Shown here piece by piece: positions 28,600 through 37,097 of a stretch of 64,000 nucleotides of DNA (position 1 is the stretch's first letter; each line of letters starts with the position of its first letter). The translations under genes and the position numbers were made by a program. The notes under the pieces are model-generated. The model was not told where the DNA came from. It did not search any database and was given only the letters and a program-made list of their open reading frames with translations. The stretch comes from VRUE01 sp035260485 (GTDB lineage: Bacteria; Actinomycetota; Thermoleophilia; Solirubrobacterales; 70-9), in contig DATFVC010000055.1 of NCBI GenBank assembly GCA_035260485.1, forward strand, positions 1-64,000, given 5' to 3'.

Positions 28600-29454
28600 G
28601 TGCGTCCTGTGCTGACCGACTACCACCTCCACCTTCGTCCCGACGAGCCCGACACGCCGCCCGGGCGGTACTTCACCGCCGAGAACGTCGAGCGCTACCT
28701 GGGGGCAGCGGCCGCGGCCGGGGTCGACGAGCTGGGCGTCTCCGAGCACATCTACCGCTTCAGCCAGGCGCTCGACCTCTGGCGCCACCCTTTCTGGGAG
28801 GAACAGGCGCGCGACGACCTCGATGTCTACTGCGAGTTCGTTCGTGGCGCCGGCCTCAAGCTCGGGGTCGAGTGCGACTTCGTGCCCGGAGCCGAGGACC
28901 GCACCGCCAACCTGCTCGAGGCGCGTGACCTCGACTACGTGGTCGGCTCGGTCCACTTCCTCGGTGAGGCGGCGGTCGACCACGAGGGCTGGGACGTCTG
29001 GGAGGGAGGGGGGGACGCCGACGAGGTCTGGAGGCGCTACTTCGAGGCGCTCGCCGAGTGCGCCCGCAGCGGCCTTTTCGACATCCTCGCCCACCCCGAC
29101 CTGATCAAGGTCTGGGGCCGCGCCCGGCCGCTGCCGGAGCGCGACCTCCGTCGCTTCTATGAGCCGGCGGTGGAGGCAATCGCGGCGAGCGGGATCGCGG
29201 TTGAGGTCTCGACCGCCGGGCTGCGCAAGCCGGTCGGTGAGCTGTATCCATCGCGGGGCTTTGCCGAGATGTGCGTCGAGGCCGGCGCCTCCTTCGCGCT
29301 CTCCTCCGACGCCCACCTGCCCGAGCAGGTCGGCTTCGGCTATGAGCGAGCAGTGGAGTTCCTCGGCGAGCTCGGCGTGGAGGAGATCTGCGTCTTCGAG
29401 CGCCGCCGCCGCCGTTTGGAGCCGCTCACCACCCGAGTAGGCGACAATCGCTGA
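28600..29454 (+). CDS. PHP-domain phosphatase, HisJ (histidinol-phosphatase)-like
   Basis: A 284-residue PHP protein with the metal-binding motifs DYHLHL, GVSEHI, GVECDFVPG, VVGSVHFLG, DILAHPDLIK and SSDAHLPEQVGFGY in the order of the HisJ/HisK family. It may dephosphorylate histidinol phosphate; other small phosphoesters are possible. The start is a GTG at 28600, 15 bp after a family-B hairpin. ispF starts 4 bp after its stop, so both lie on one transcript. Confidence 0.85.
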   Translation: MRPVLTDYHLHLRPDEPDTPPGRYFTAENVERYLGAAAAAGVDELGVSEHIYRFSQALDLWRHPFWEEQARDDLDVYCEFVRGAGLKLGVECDFVPGAEDRTANLLEARDLDYVVGSVHFLGEAAVDHEGWDVWEGGGDADEVWRRYFEALAECARSGLFDILAHPDLIKVWGRARPLPERDLRRFYEPAVEAIAASGIAVEVSTAGLRKPVGELYPSRGFAEMCVEAGASFALSSDAHLPEQVGFGYERAVEFLGELGVEEICVFERRRRRLEPLTTRVGDNR

Positions 29455-29458
29455 GCTC

Positions 29459-29914
29459 ATGAGCGTCGGAATCGGCTACGACAGTCACCGCTTCGCCGAG
29501 GGCTGCGCCCTGATCCTGGGCGGGGTCGAGATCGAGCACGAGCGCGGGCTGAGCGGCCACTCCGACGCTGACGTCCTCACCCACGCGGTGATCGACGCGC
29601 TGCTCGGCGCGGCCGGGCAGGGCGACATCGGCGCCCTCTTCCCCGACGACGAGGAGCGCTGGCGCGACGCCGACTCGATCGACATGCTGAGCACCGTCGT
29701 CGGCACGATCGGCGGCCGGATCGTCAACATCGACGCGACCCTGGTCTGCGAGGAGCCGCGGTTGGCTCCCCACCGCGCCGAGATGGAGCGAATCCTCGCC
29801 GGGGTGACCTCGGCCCGGGTCAGCGTCAAGGCGACCACCAACGAGGGCATGGGCTGGATCGGTCGCGGCGAGGGAATCGCCTGCATTGCGGTGGCTTCGG
29901 TGGAGAGCGAATAG
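29459..29914 (+). CDS. ispF: 2-C-methyl-D-erythritol 2,4-cyclodiphosphate synthase
   Basis: A 151-residue trimeric MEP-pathway enzyme. VGIGYDSHRF has the zinc-binding Asp and His, LILGGVEIEHERGLSGHSDAD the third zinc His, and GDIGALFPDDEERW and KATTNEGMGWIGRGEGIAC complete the active site. It cyclises CDP-ME 2-phosphate. It is separated from ispD by the DUF389 and PHP genes, whereas ispD and ispF are adjacent in many bacteria. Confidence 0.95.
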   Translation: MSVGIGYDSHRFAEGCALILGGVEIEHERGLSGHSDADVLTHAVIDALLGAAGQGDIGALFPDDEERWRDADSIDMLSTVVGTIGGRIVNIDATLVCEEPRLAPHRAEMERILAGVTSARVSVKATTNEGMGWIGRGEGIACIAVASVESE

Positions 29915-29927
29915 GCTGCGCGGCTCG

Positions 29928-31577
29928 ATGGGCAAGCTCGGATCGATTGCAGCGGCAGCGCGGCAGGCGGCCTCGGACAAAGCGTTCGAGCTGAAGGTGC
30001 TGCGCGAGGCCGGCATCCTCGGCCTGCACCGCCCCGACAAGTCCGCGAAGGTCGTTTCCGCCTTCGTGCGCTGGGGCGCCTCACCGGCCCTCGGCATCAC
30101 GACCGCGGCGATCCACTACCCGCATGAGACGGCGCTGATCGACGAACGCGGATCGCTCACCTTCGAGCAGCTGCAGCGGCGCTCCAACGCGCTCGCCCAC
30201 GCCTTCGAGCGGATGGGAATCGGCTACGGCGACGGGGTCGGGGTCATGTGCCGCAACCACCGCGGCTTCATCGAGGTGACGCTCGCCGCGGCCAAGCTCG
30301 GCGCCAGCGCGCTTTACCTCAACACGATGTTCGCCGGGCCCCAGCTGGTCGAGGTGACCCGCCGCGAGGAACCCAAGGTGCTCGTCTACGACGAGGAGTT
30401 CAGCGAGCTGCTCGACGGCGTCGACGAGGGCATCCAGCGGGTGGTCGGCTGGAGCGAGGGGGAGACCGAACCCCCGACCCTGGACTCACTGATCGATTCT
30501 GCCGACGACTCCGACCTGAAGCCTCCGGCCGACAAACCCCGCTTCATCATCCTCACCTCGGGGACGACCGGGACCCCGAAGGGCGCCCAGCGCTCCAGCC
30601 CCGACGGGCTGTTCGCGATGGCGGCGATCATCGACAAGATTCCCTACCGCAGCCGCGAGACGATGATGATCGCGGCGCCGCTCTTCCACTCGTGGGGCTT
30701 CTTCCACTTCGTCATGAGCCTGCCGACCGCTTCGACGCTCGTCCTGCGCCGCCGCTTCGACCCGGAGGAGACGCTGCGCGCCGTGCAGGACCATCGCGCC
30801 CAGGTGCTGGCGGTGGTGCCGGTGATGCTGCAGCGCATACTGCAGCTCCCCGATGAGACGCTCGACTCTTACGACCTTTCCTCGCTGCGGATCACCTCGC
30901 TCTCCGGCTCGGCACTGCCGGGGGAGCTGGCGATCGAGTGGATGGACCGCTTTGGCGACAGCATCTACAACCTCTACGGCTCGACCGAGGTCGCCTACGG
31001 GACGGTCGCCACGCCGGAGGACCTGCGGGTGGCGCCGGGCACGGCGGGGCGCCCGCCGCGCGGCACTGTGGTGAGGCTCTACGACGAGCAGGGGCGTGCG
31101 GTGCCGCGGGGCGAGGTCGGTCGGATCTTTGTCGGCAACGAGATGTCCTTCGAGGGCTATACGGGTGGCGGCGGCAAAGAGGTGATCGACGGGCTGCTCT
31201 CCAGCGGCGACGTCGGCCATCTCGACCCCGGTGGCCACCTCTTCGTCGACGGCCGCGACGACGAGATGATCGTCTCCGGCGGCGAGAACGTCTTCCCGCG
31301 CGAGGTCGAGGACCTGTTGGCCGACCACGAGGCGGTGGTCGAGGTCGCGGTGATCGGGGTCGAGGACGAGGAGTACGGGCAGCGGCTGAAGGCATTCGTC
31401 GTGGTCGCCGAGGAGGCGGAGGTCTCAGACGAAGACCTGAAGGCCCACGTCAAGGCCCATCTCGCCGGCTACAAGGCGCCTCGCGAAGTGGAGTTCGTGC
31501 CGGAGCTACCGCGCAACGCGACCGGCAAGATCCTCAAGCGCGAACTGCACGCGCGCGAGGCCGAGAAGTCCACTTAA
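29928..31577 (+). CDS. Acyl-CoA synthetase (AMP-forming), FadD-like
   Basis: A 549-residue ANL-superfamily enzyme. The P-loop is ILTSGTTGTPKGAQ, and NLYGSTEVAYGT is the A5 motif. SGDVGHLDPGGHLFVDGRDDE is followed by the hinge and VSGGENVFPREVED. The catalytic Lys is in RNATGKILKREL. It activates a carboxylic acid to its acyl-CoA via acyl-AMP. The substrate is unknown, possibly medium or long fatty acids. The chosen ATG is 13 bp after ispF; a longer frame overlaps ispF. It breaks the ispF-cysS adjacency. Confidence 0.9.
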   Translation: MGKLGSIAAAARQAASDKAFELKVLREAGILGLHRPDKSAKVVSAFVRWGASPALGITTAAIHYPHETALIDERGSLTFEQLQRRSNALAHAFERMGIGYGDGVGVMCRNHRGFIEVTLAAAKLGASALYLNTMFAGPQLVEVTRREEPKVLVYDEEFSELLDGVDEGIQRVVGWSEGETEPPTLDSLIDSADDSDLKPPADKPRFIILTSGTTGTPKGAQRSSPDGLFAMAAIIDKIPYRSRETMMIAAPLFHSWGFFHFVMSLPTASTLVLRRRFDPEETLRAVQDHRAQVLAVVPVMLQRILQLPDETLDSYDLSSLRITSLSGSALPGELAIEWMDRFGDSIYNLYGSTEVAYGTVATPEDLRVAPGTAGRPPRGTVVRLYDEQGRAVPRGEVGRIFVGNEMSFEGYTGGGGKEVIDGLLSSGDVGHLDPGGHLFVDGRDDEMIVSGGENVFPREVEDLLADHEAVVEVAVIGVEDEEYGQRLKAFVVVAEEAEVSDEDLKAHVKAHLAGYKAPREVEFVPELPRNATGKILKRELHAREAEKST

Positions 31578-31655
31578 TCCGCTCTCCGCTAATTGCGGCA
31601 ATTCGCTCGTGGTGCTGGTTGGGGGCCGCCGCCGCCCGTAGTAGTTTGCGACGGG

Positions 31656-32546
31656 ATGGGCGAACCCGCGGTGCGGTTGACGGCAGTCGGTGAAGCGACG
31701 GAGCAGATGCACGGCGTCGCCAAGCAGGCCCTGGAGTGGGTCCGGATAGGCGAGGAGCGGGCTGCCGAGGCCGAGAAGGCGGTTGTCGCGGCAGAAGCGC
31801 GCGCCACGAGAAGCCGCGCCGAGGTCAAGGAGCGGGCGCGAACCGCGCTGAGCAAGATCGGTGAGGAAGGCCGCGAGCGGATTGCCGCCGAGGGCGACAA
31901 GCGGCGTGCTGCCCAGGCTCGCGTGGCTCGCGCAGAGGAGGGTCGGGACCGAGCCGAGAAGGCCTTCGAGCGGGCCGTGAAGCGGGCCGAGGCCGACCGC
32001 GAGGCGATCACGACGCAGATGACTGCCAGCAAGGCGCAGACCGATCAGGCGATGGCACGGGCGGTTAAGCGAACCGAAGAGGAGGCCTCGAAGCGAACCC
32101 GCGAGGTGCTCGAAAAGGCGCAGACGGAGGCCGACCGGCGCGTTGCCGCTGCCGAGCAGCGTGCTGCTGAGGCCGAGGCGCGCGCCGAGGAGACCCACCA
32201 ACTTGCCGTCCGGCTCGAGTCCGAGATCGAGGAGCGGGTGATGCAGGGCACCGAGGACGTGCGCCGCGAGGCCGAGGAGCGGGTGCGCAAGCTGGTCGAG
32301 AAGGTCGAAGGAGAGGCTGTGGAGAAGGCGCGTGAGCGCGCGGAGGAGCAGCTCAAGGCCGAGTCGGAGCGTATCCGCGGCCAGGCCGAACAGCGCGAGG
32401 AGCGCTTGCGCCACGCCGCAGAGGACGAGATCAAGGCCAGCGCCAAGCGGGCGCGGCGCGAGGTGCTTGCGGCGGCCGATGAGACGGCGCCGGCTTGGGC
32501 TCGTAACGAGGCGTCGGCCTCGGGCGCTGGTTACCGCACGTTTTAG
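31656..32546 (+). CDS. Long coiled-coil protein of unknown function
   Basis: A 296-residue, almost wholly helical protein very rich in Ala, Glu, Arg and Lys (RAAEAEKAVVAAEARATRSR, EERVMQGTEDVRREAEERV). Short helical repeats run along the whole length. There is no signal peptide or membrane span. It recalls apolipoprotein- or DivIVA-like coiled coils but has no specific motif. The ATG at 31656 starts MGEPAVRLTAVGEATEQM; a longer frame begins at 31593. A long palindrome follows the gene. Confidence 0.65.
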   Translation: MGEPAVRLTAVGEATEQMHGVAKQALEWVRIGEERAAEAEKAVVAAEARATRSRAEVKERARTALSKIGEEGRERIAAEGDKRRAAQARVARAEEGRDRAEKAFERAVKRAEADREAITTQMTASKAQTDQAMARAVKRTEEEASKRTREVLEKAQTEADRRVAAAEQRAAEAEARAEETHQLAVRLESEIEERVMQGTEDVRREAEERVRKLVEKVEGEAVEKARERAEEQLKAESERIRGQAEQREERLRHAAEDEIKASAKRARREVLAAADETAPAWARNEASASGAGYRTF

Positions 32547-32563
32547 GGACGTAACGGGATCAG

Positions 32564-32708
32564 CCGCGGGTCCTGTCGCCGGAGTGGGGGTGTCCGGGCG
32601 TTGCTGGGTTTTTCGCCAGACGCGTCGGCGGCCGTCCGAGGTTGCGGTAGGGGCGAAAAAGAGGACGCCGCTGCCGCCCGGACACCCCCACCCCGGTGCC
32701 ACCCGCGG
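32564..32708. repeat. Long nested palindrome between the coiled-coil gene and cysS
   Basis: Nested complementary arms: CCGCGGGT/ACCCGCGG (32564-32571 and 32701-32708), a perfect 17-bp pair (32584-32600 and 32675-32691), and TTTTTCGCC/GGCGAAAAA (32609-32617 and 32652-32660). It is about 145 bp in total and ends 25 bp before the cysS ATG, so it lies in the cysS leader. I do not recognise it as a T-box. Confidence 0.75.
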
Positions 32709-32733
32709 GAGATCGCAACTAGCATCACCCCCC

Positions 32734-34176
32734 ATGGGGGAGGTGATGATCAAAGACACGCTGAGCGGGAGTCTCGTCAGCCTTGACTCAGGAGCTGAGG
32801 TCGGGATCTACGCCTGTGGGCCTACGGTCTATAGCCGTATCCACATCGGGAATGCGCGGCCGTTCGTTGTCTTCTCGCTGCTGGCGCGATTCCTGAAGTC
32901 GGAGGGGTACCGGACGAAGCTGGTCGTCAACGTCACCGACATCAACGACAAGATCTATGACGCCGCGCGAGGGGTGGGGGAGCCGTCGGGGGAGTTTGCC
33001 GAGCGGATGACCCGGGCTTACTTCGAGGACACCGATCGGCTCGGGCTTGGCCGTCCAGACGCCGAGCCGTTGGCTACTGAGGCGATCGGGGGCATCGTCG
33101 CCCTGATCGCCGATCTGGTCGAATCTGGCCACGCGTATGAGTCCGGCGGCGACGTCTACTTCCGGGTGCGCAGCTTCGGGGGCTACGGCAAGCTCTCCAA
33201 CCGGCGCACCGAGGACATGGACCAGGGCGAGGAGGCGGGGTCCGCCTCGCTCAAGGAGGATGCGCTCGACTTCGCCGTCTGGAAGGCGCACAAGGAGGGC
33301 GAGGACACGAGTTGGGACTCGCCCTGGGGGCCGGGGCGGCCAGGCTGGCACATCGAGTGCTCGGCAATGGCCGAGGCCGAGCTGGGGCCGTCCTTTGCGA
33401 TTCATGGCGGCGGCTCCGACCTCGTCTTCCCTCACCATGAGAACGAGATCGCCCAATCCGAGGCCGCCGGGCGTCCTTTTGCCCGCCTCTGGATGCACAA
33501 CGGGATGGTCGAGACCGACGCCGAGAAGATGTCGAAGTCCGAAGGCAACATCTTCCAGCTGTCGGAGGCCCTGGATCGTTTCGGCCGGGAGGCTGTGGTG
33601 GCCTATCTGATCTCCGGTCATTACCGGCAGCCACTCGCGTTCGGCGAGGATCAGATGCGGCAGGCGGTCGCTCAGGTCGAGCGGTTGCGCAATTTCTTCC
33701 GCGAGCATCCGGTGGGGGTCCCTGGAACCGGTCGTGAAGGGCGAGAGCCGGGGGGTCCCCCGCCAGGAACCCGCGACGAATCGTCGGGCGAGGGCCCTTG
33801 CCTCGCCGGCTCACAAGTTCCCATCGGGGAACCCCCCGGCTCTCGCCTCACCGCCTTCCGCGACGCGCTTGCGGAAGATTTCAACACGCCGCGGGCGATG
33901 GCGGAGGTTTTTGAGCTTGTGGGCGAAGCTAACCGGGAGGTGGTCCCCAGAGCGCCTGAGGCGCTGCTCGGGATGCTGGAGCTGGTCGGGCTCGAGTCGT
34001 TGGCGGGTGCCGAGCAGGGCGCCGATGACGAGGCGGAGGGCCTGCTTGCAGAGCGCGAGCGGGCGCGTGCGGCCAAGGACTTTGCCCGCGCCGATGAGAT
34101 CCGCGACCGGTTGGCCGAGCTGGGGTGGGAGGTCCGAGATTCGGCCCAGGGCGCGAAGCTGGTTCCGAAAGGCTGA
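32734..34176 (+). CDS. cysS: Cysteinyl-tRNA synthetase carrying an in-frame repeat insertion
   Basis: A 480-residue class I synthetase. YACGPTVYSRIHIGNARPF has the zinc Cys and the HIGH-like motif. GRPGWHIECSAMA carries another zinc Cys, GGSDLVFPHHENE the zinc His/Glu, and KMSKSEGN the second signature. Residues about 336-371 (GREGREPGGPPPGTRDESS onward) are encoded by a palindromic element (33740-33847), and normal CysS sequence resumes at LTAFRDALAEDFNTPRAM. The insert falls between the catalytic core and the helical C-terminal domain. ATG 32746 is an alternative start. Confidence 0.93.
   Translation: MGEVMIKDTLSGSLVSLDSGAEVGIYACGPTVYSRIHIGNARPFVVFSLLARFLKSEGYRTKLVVNVTDINDKIYDAARGVGEPSGEFAERMTRAYFEDTDRLGLGRPDAEPLATEAIGGIVALIADLVESGHAYESGGDVYFRVRSFGGYGKLSNRRTEDMDQGEEAGSASLKEDALDFAVWKAHKEGEDTSWDSPWGPGRPGWHIECSAMAEAELGPSFAIHGGGSDLVFPHHENEIAQSEAAGRPFARLWMHNGMVETDAEKMSKSEGNIFQLSEALDRFGREAVVAYLISGHYRQPLAFGEDQMRQAVAQVERLRNFFREHPVGVPGTGREGREPGGPPPGTRDESSGEGPCLAGSQVPIGEPPGSRLTAFRDALAEDFNTPRAMAEVFELVGEANREVVPRAPEALLGMLELVGLESLAGAEQGADDEAEGLLAERERARAAKDFARADEIRDRLAELGWEVRDSAQGAKLVPKG
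33740..33847 (+). repeat. Palindromic repeat, family A copy 1, inside cysS
   Basis: A 108-bp element (36 codons) with perfect 17-bp arms at 33740-33756 and 33831-33847, extended by a CCCC/GGGG stretch after one mismatch and by GGAAC/GTTCC (33766-33770 and 33817-33821). The core holds GGAACCCGC and GCTCACAAGTTCC, shared with the copies at 52362 and 63684. It keeps the cysS reading frame open. Confidence 0.85.
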
Positions 34177-34178
34177 GA

Positions 34179-34832
34179 GTGGTCGACAGCCAGATCATCT
34201 ACGGCCGCCGCCCGGTCGAGGAGGCGGAGCGGGGGAGACGGCGTGTGCGGCGTGTCTGGCGGGCGCCCGAGACCTCCGGCGAGGGGCTGGAGGGGCTCTG
34301 CGGCTCTCCCGACCACCAGGGCGTCGTCGCCGAGGTCGACCCGTATCCCTACGCGGACCCCAATGCTCTGCTGAGGCGGGAGGGGGCGCTGCTCGTCGCG
34401 CTCGACCAGGTCCAGGACCCGCGCAACCTGGGGGCGGTCTGCCGCTCGGCGGAGTTCGCCGGCGCCGCCGGCGTCGTCATCCCCGAACGGCGCGCGACGG
34501 AGGTCACCGCGGTCGTCTGCAAGGCGTCGGCGGGAGCGGTCGAGCACCTCGATATCGCCCGTGTCCGCAACCTCGCCGACTGGCTCGCGAAGGCGAAGGC
34601 GGCCGGCTTCTGGACCTGGGGCGCCGACGCGGATGCGAGCGAGGCGCCCTGGGACGTCGACCTCAGCGGCTCGACCGTCCTCGTCCTCGGCGGTGAGGGG
34701 AAGGGAATCCGGCCGCGCGTCGCCTCCGCCTGCGACGGCCTGGTCGCGCTGCCGCAGCGGGGCAAGGTCGAGTCCCTGAATGTCTCGGCCGCCGCCGCCG
34801 CGCTGCTCTTCGATGCGGTTCGCCAGCGCTAG
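34179..34832 (+). CDS. rlmB: SpoU-family RNA 2'-O-methyltransferase (RlmB/TrmH group)
   Basis: A 217-residue SPOUT enzyme. The short N-terminal substrate-binding part starts QIIYGRRPVEEAERG. The knotted domain has the three SPOUT motifs: LDQVQDPRNLGAVCRSAEF, VLVLGGEGKGIRP and LPQRGKVESLNVSAAAA. It probably methylates 23S rRNA G2251. The start is a GTG 2 bp after the cysS stop. The cysS-rlmB-sigH order is also found in B. subtilis, where mrnC and yacP are interspersed; they are absent here. Confidence 0.9.
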   Translation: MVDSQIIYGRRPVEEAERGRRRVRRVWRAPETSGEGLEGLCGSPDHQGVVAEVDPYPYADPNALLRREGALLVALDQVQDPRNLGAVCRSAEFAGAAGVVIPERRATEVTAVVCKASAGAVEHLDIARVRNLADWLAKAKAAGFWTWGADADASEAPWDVDLSGSTVLVLGGEGKGIRPRVASACDGLVALPQRGKVESLNVSAAAAALLFDAVRQR

Positions 34833-34880
34833 GTCCCGGCGGCAGCTGCAACGGCAGTTGCAATTTCTCGCAATTTGGGG

Positions 34881-35021
34881 TTGACAGAACTCCGCCGGGC
34901 GGTAAGACTACGCCGCCAACAAGGGTGAACCTCAGCTTGAGTCTGAGATTCTCCCGTCAATGAAGGGCGCCACAGGGGAGGTACCGGCGCCACGACCCTT
35001 CATCTCAAAGGAGAAGGATCT
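34881..35021 (+). promoter_or_regulatory. Putative sigH promoter and leader
   Basis: A perfect -35 hexamer TTGACA (34881-34886) is followed after 16 bp by TAAGAC (34903-34908), a weak -10. The leader of about 110 nt ends with AAAGGAGAAGG just upstream of the GTG start at 35022. The sigma gene therefore seems to have its own promoter. Confidence 0.45.
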
Positions 35022-35729
35022 GTGGCTCTATCGTCGCCTACGCAGGAATTGCGTCTCCCCAGCGGGCATTTCAACGGCTCTACCAAGCCGAGCTCTAACC
35101 CTCAACCTGAACTTGATGATCATTACCTGGTCGCCCTTGCCAAGGAGGGGCGGACCGACGCCTACGACTCGATCGTTCGCCGCTACCGCGGCTTCGTACG
35201 ACTCAAGGCCTCGTCCTACTTCCTGCTCGGCGGAGAGAGCGATGACCTGATTCAGGAAGGCCTGCTCGGCCTCTACAAGGCGATTCGCGACTACCGCAGC
35301 GATCGCGAGTCGAGCTTCCGCAGCTTCGCCGAGCTCTGCATCACTCGCCAGATCATCACCGCGGTGAAGACGGCGACCCGCAATAAGCACACGCCCCTCA
35401 ACCAGTACGTCTCCTTCAGCCAAACGCCGGCCGCAGCGGGCGACTCCGACACGACCCTCGACGAGATCCTGCCGGGCCCAAGCGTCGCCGACCCGGTCAA
35501 CCAGGTGATCGCCAGCGAAGAGCTGGAGAGCCTCGTCTCCTGCCTCTCGGGCACCTCGGGCGTCCTCTCCGACCTCGAGAGCCGCGTCCTCTCCCTTTAC
35601 CTCGACGGCCACTCCTACGAGGCGACCGCAGAGCGCCTCGAGTGCGATACCAAGACCGTCGATAACGCCCTCCAGCGCGTCAAGCGCAAGGTCGCCACTC
35701 ACCTCGACTCCCGCGAGGTGCCCGCTTAG
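35022..35729 (+). CDS. sigH: RNA polymerase sigma factor, SigH (Spo0H)-like
   Basis: A 235-residue sigma-70 protein with region 2 and region 4 only. Region 2 has VRLKASSYFLLGGESDDLIQ, EGLLGLYKAIRDY and SFRSFAELCITRQIITAVKT. Region 4 has LSDLESRVLSLYLDGHSYE and TKTVDNALQRVKRKV. The region 2 motifs closely match Bacillus Spo0H/SigH (recalled pattern), rather than SigR/SigH of actinobacteria. The GTG start has a strong AAGGAG. It may direct stationary-phase or developmental genes. No anti-sigma gene is adjacent. Confidence 0.9.
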   Translation: MALSSPTQELRLPSGHFNGSTKPSSNPQPELDDHYLVALAKEGRTDAYDSIVRRYRGFVRLKASSYFLLGGESDDLIQEGLLGLYKAIRDYRSDRESSFRSFAELCITRQIITAVKTATRNKHTPLNQYVSFSQTPAAAGDSDTTLDEILPGPSVADPVNQVIASEELESLVSCLSGTSGVLSDLESRVLSLYLDGHSYEATAERLECDTKTVDNALQRVKRKVATHLDSREVPA

Positions 35730-35735
35730 CGCCGT

Positions 35736-37097
35736 CTAGGGCAGGAGCTGGTAGCGGAAGACGCTGGTCGCGTGCAGCGTGTCCGCGGGGCTCAGGTTCG
35801 AGCCGCGCGAGTCGAAGGCGACGAAGCGGCCGTCGCCGGAGATTGCCGGGTTGGCGGAGGGCGCGTTGGCGACGGGCCCGCCGTTAGCGGCCCGCGAGGC
35901 GAGGAAGACGCGCCCACTGCGCAGGTCGCGGACGAAGACGTCGGGGATGGTGCTGTTGTCGGCTGGGCCGAGGTTGCTGGCGTAGGACTCGAAGGCCACA
36001 TAGCGCCCGTCAGCGGAGATCGAGGGGTTCGAGGAGTCGCCATTTCCAGCAGCGCCTCGCTTCCCAGGTGCTCGGGAGACGAGCGTGGTTCGGTTCGTCT
36101 TCAGGTCGCGGACGAAGATGTCTTCGACGTCGTCCTTGTCGATCCGACTCAGGTTCTTCGCTTTGCTGGCGAAGGCGACGTAGCGCCCGTTCGCCGAGAT
36201 CACCGGCAGCCTGCAATCGCCGACCGCGAGTGGGCCGTGGCGACCACTGGCTCGTGAGGCGTAGATCGCTCGCTTTCCGTTCATGTCACGCACTGCAACC
36301 TCCAGCGCGTGGTCGTGAGGGAGGTGAGCGACGGTGAGAAAGGCGACCCAGCGTCCATGGGTGGAAATCGAAGGCGTGTAGCCGCCGTTCAGCGGCCCAC
36401 CGGGATGAAGGCGCACCCACGCGGCCGGCGTCGTGGTGTGTCGACGCAGGTCGCGGACGAAGATCCCGCCATAGCTGCCGTGGAGGAGGTTGGTCGCCTC
36501 GGTCTGGAAAGCGACGTAGCGCCCGTCGGCGGAGATCGAGGGGAGGTTGGAGTCCTCGTTGCCGCCGGTCCCTTTGGGGCCGTTTGCCCGCGAGACGAGA
36601 CTGACTGCGCCGGTCGAGCGGTCGAAGACGAAGATGTTGCGCACCGGGAAGGTGTCGCCGGCCGGCGTGGTGGAGGAGTTGCGGTCTTCGGTGCTGAGAT
36701 TGGGGTCCTCCGAGGCGAAGGCAAGGTAGCGCCCGCTGCCCGAGAGCGAAGGGGCGCCCGCCTCAAAGCCGAGCCCCTGTTTGCTGGTGCCGAAGGGGAC
36801 GTCGACTGGGATGGTGGGGCCGCCGATTTCGCGCAGGAAGACGCCGGTGCCGGTTTCGCCGATTCCGGAGACTTCGTCGACGCTGCCGGCGACGCCGACG
36901 CTGCCGACGTAGGCGACGTGGCGGCCGTTGGCCGAGATCGCCGGGTTGATTTGCTCGGTCGGGCCGCCGGGCGCGTTCGGGTCGTTGGGCTCAGAGACGA
37001 GCACAATCGAGTCGGCCGCGCCCAGCGATGAGGCGGCCAGGGCGAGCAAGGCGGTCGCGACTGCCGCCAGCGCGAGGGTCGTGAGCCTCCGTCTCAT
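35736..37097 (-). CDS. Secreted TolB/WD40-like beta-propeller protein
   Basis: A 453-residue exported protein. The signal peptide is RLTTLALAAVATALLALAASSLGAA. About six to seven repeats of the type ISANGRHVAYVG / ISADGRYVAFESYASNL, spaced by about 60 residues, form the PD40/TolB propeller. VFVRDL and IFVRDL recur after each blade. The repeats are highly alike (S-x-DGR-x-VAF). It may bind a ligand or act at the cell surface; no enzyme motif is seen. Its start overlaps the stop of the upstream TolB-like gene by 4 bp (TCAT at 37094-37097), so the two are translationally coupled. Confidence 0.85.
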   Translation of the reverse strand: MRRRLTTLALAAVATALLALAASSLGAADSIVLVSEPNDPNAPGGPTEQINPAISANGRHVAYVGSVGVAGSVDEVSGIGETGTGVFLREIGGPTIPVDVPFGTSKQGLGFEAGAPSLSGSGRYLAFASEDPNLSTEDRNSSTTPAGDTFPVRNIFVFDRSTGAVSLVSRANGPKGTGGNEDSNLPSISADGRYVAFQTEATNLLHGSYGGIFVRDLRRHTTTPAAWVRLHPGGPLNGGYTPSISTHGRWVAFLTVAHLPHDHALEVAVRDMNGKRAIYASRASGRHGPLAVGDCRLPVISANGRYVAFASKAKNLSRIDKDDVEDIFVRDLKTNRTTLVSRAPGKRGAAGNGDSSNPSISADGRYVAFESYASNLGPADNSTIPDVFVRDLRSGRVFLASRAANGGPVANAPSANPAISGDGRFVAFDSRGSNLSPADTLHATSVFRYQLLP

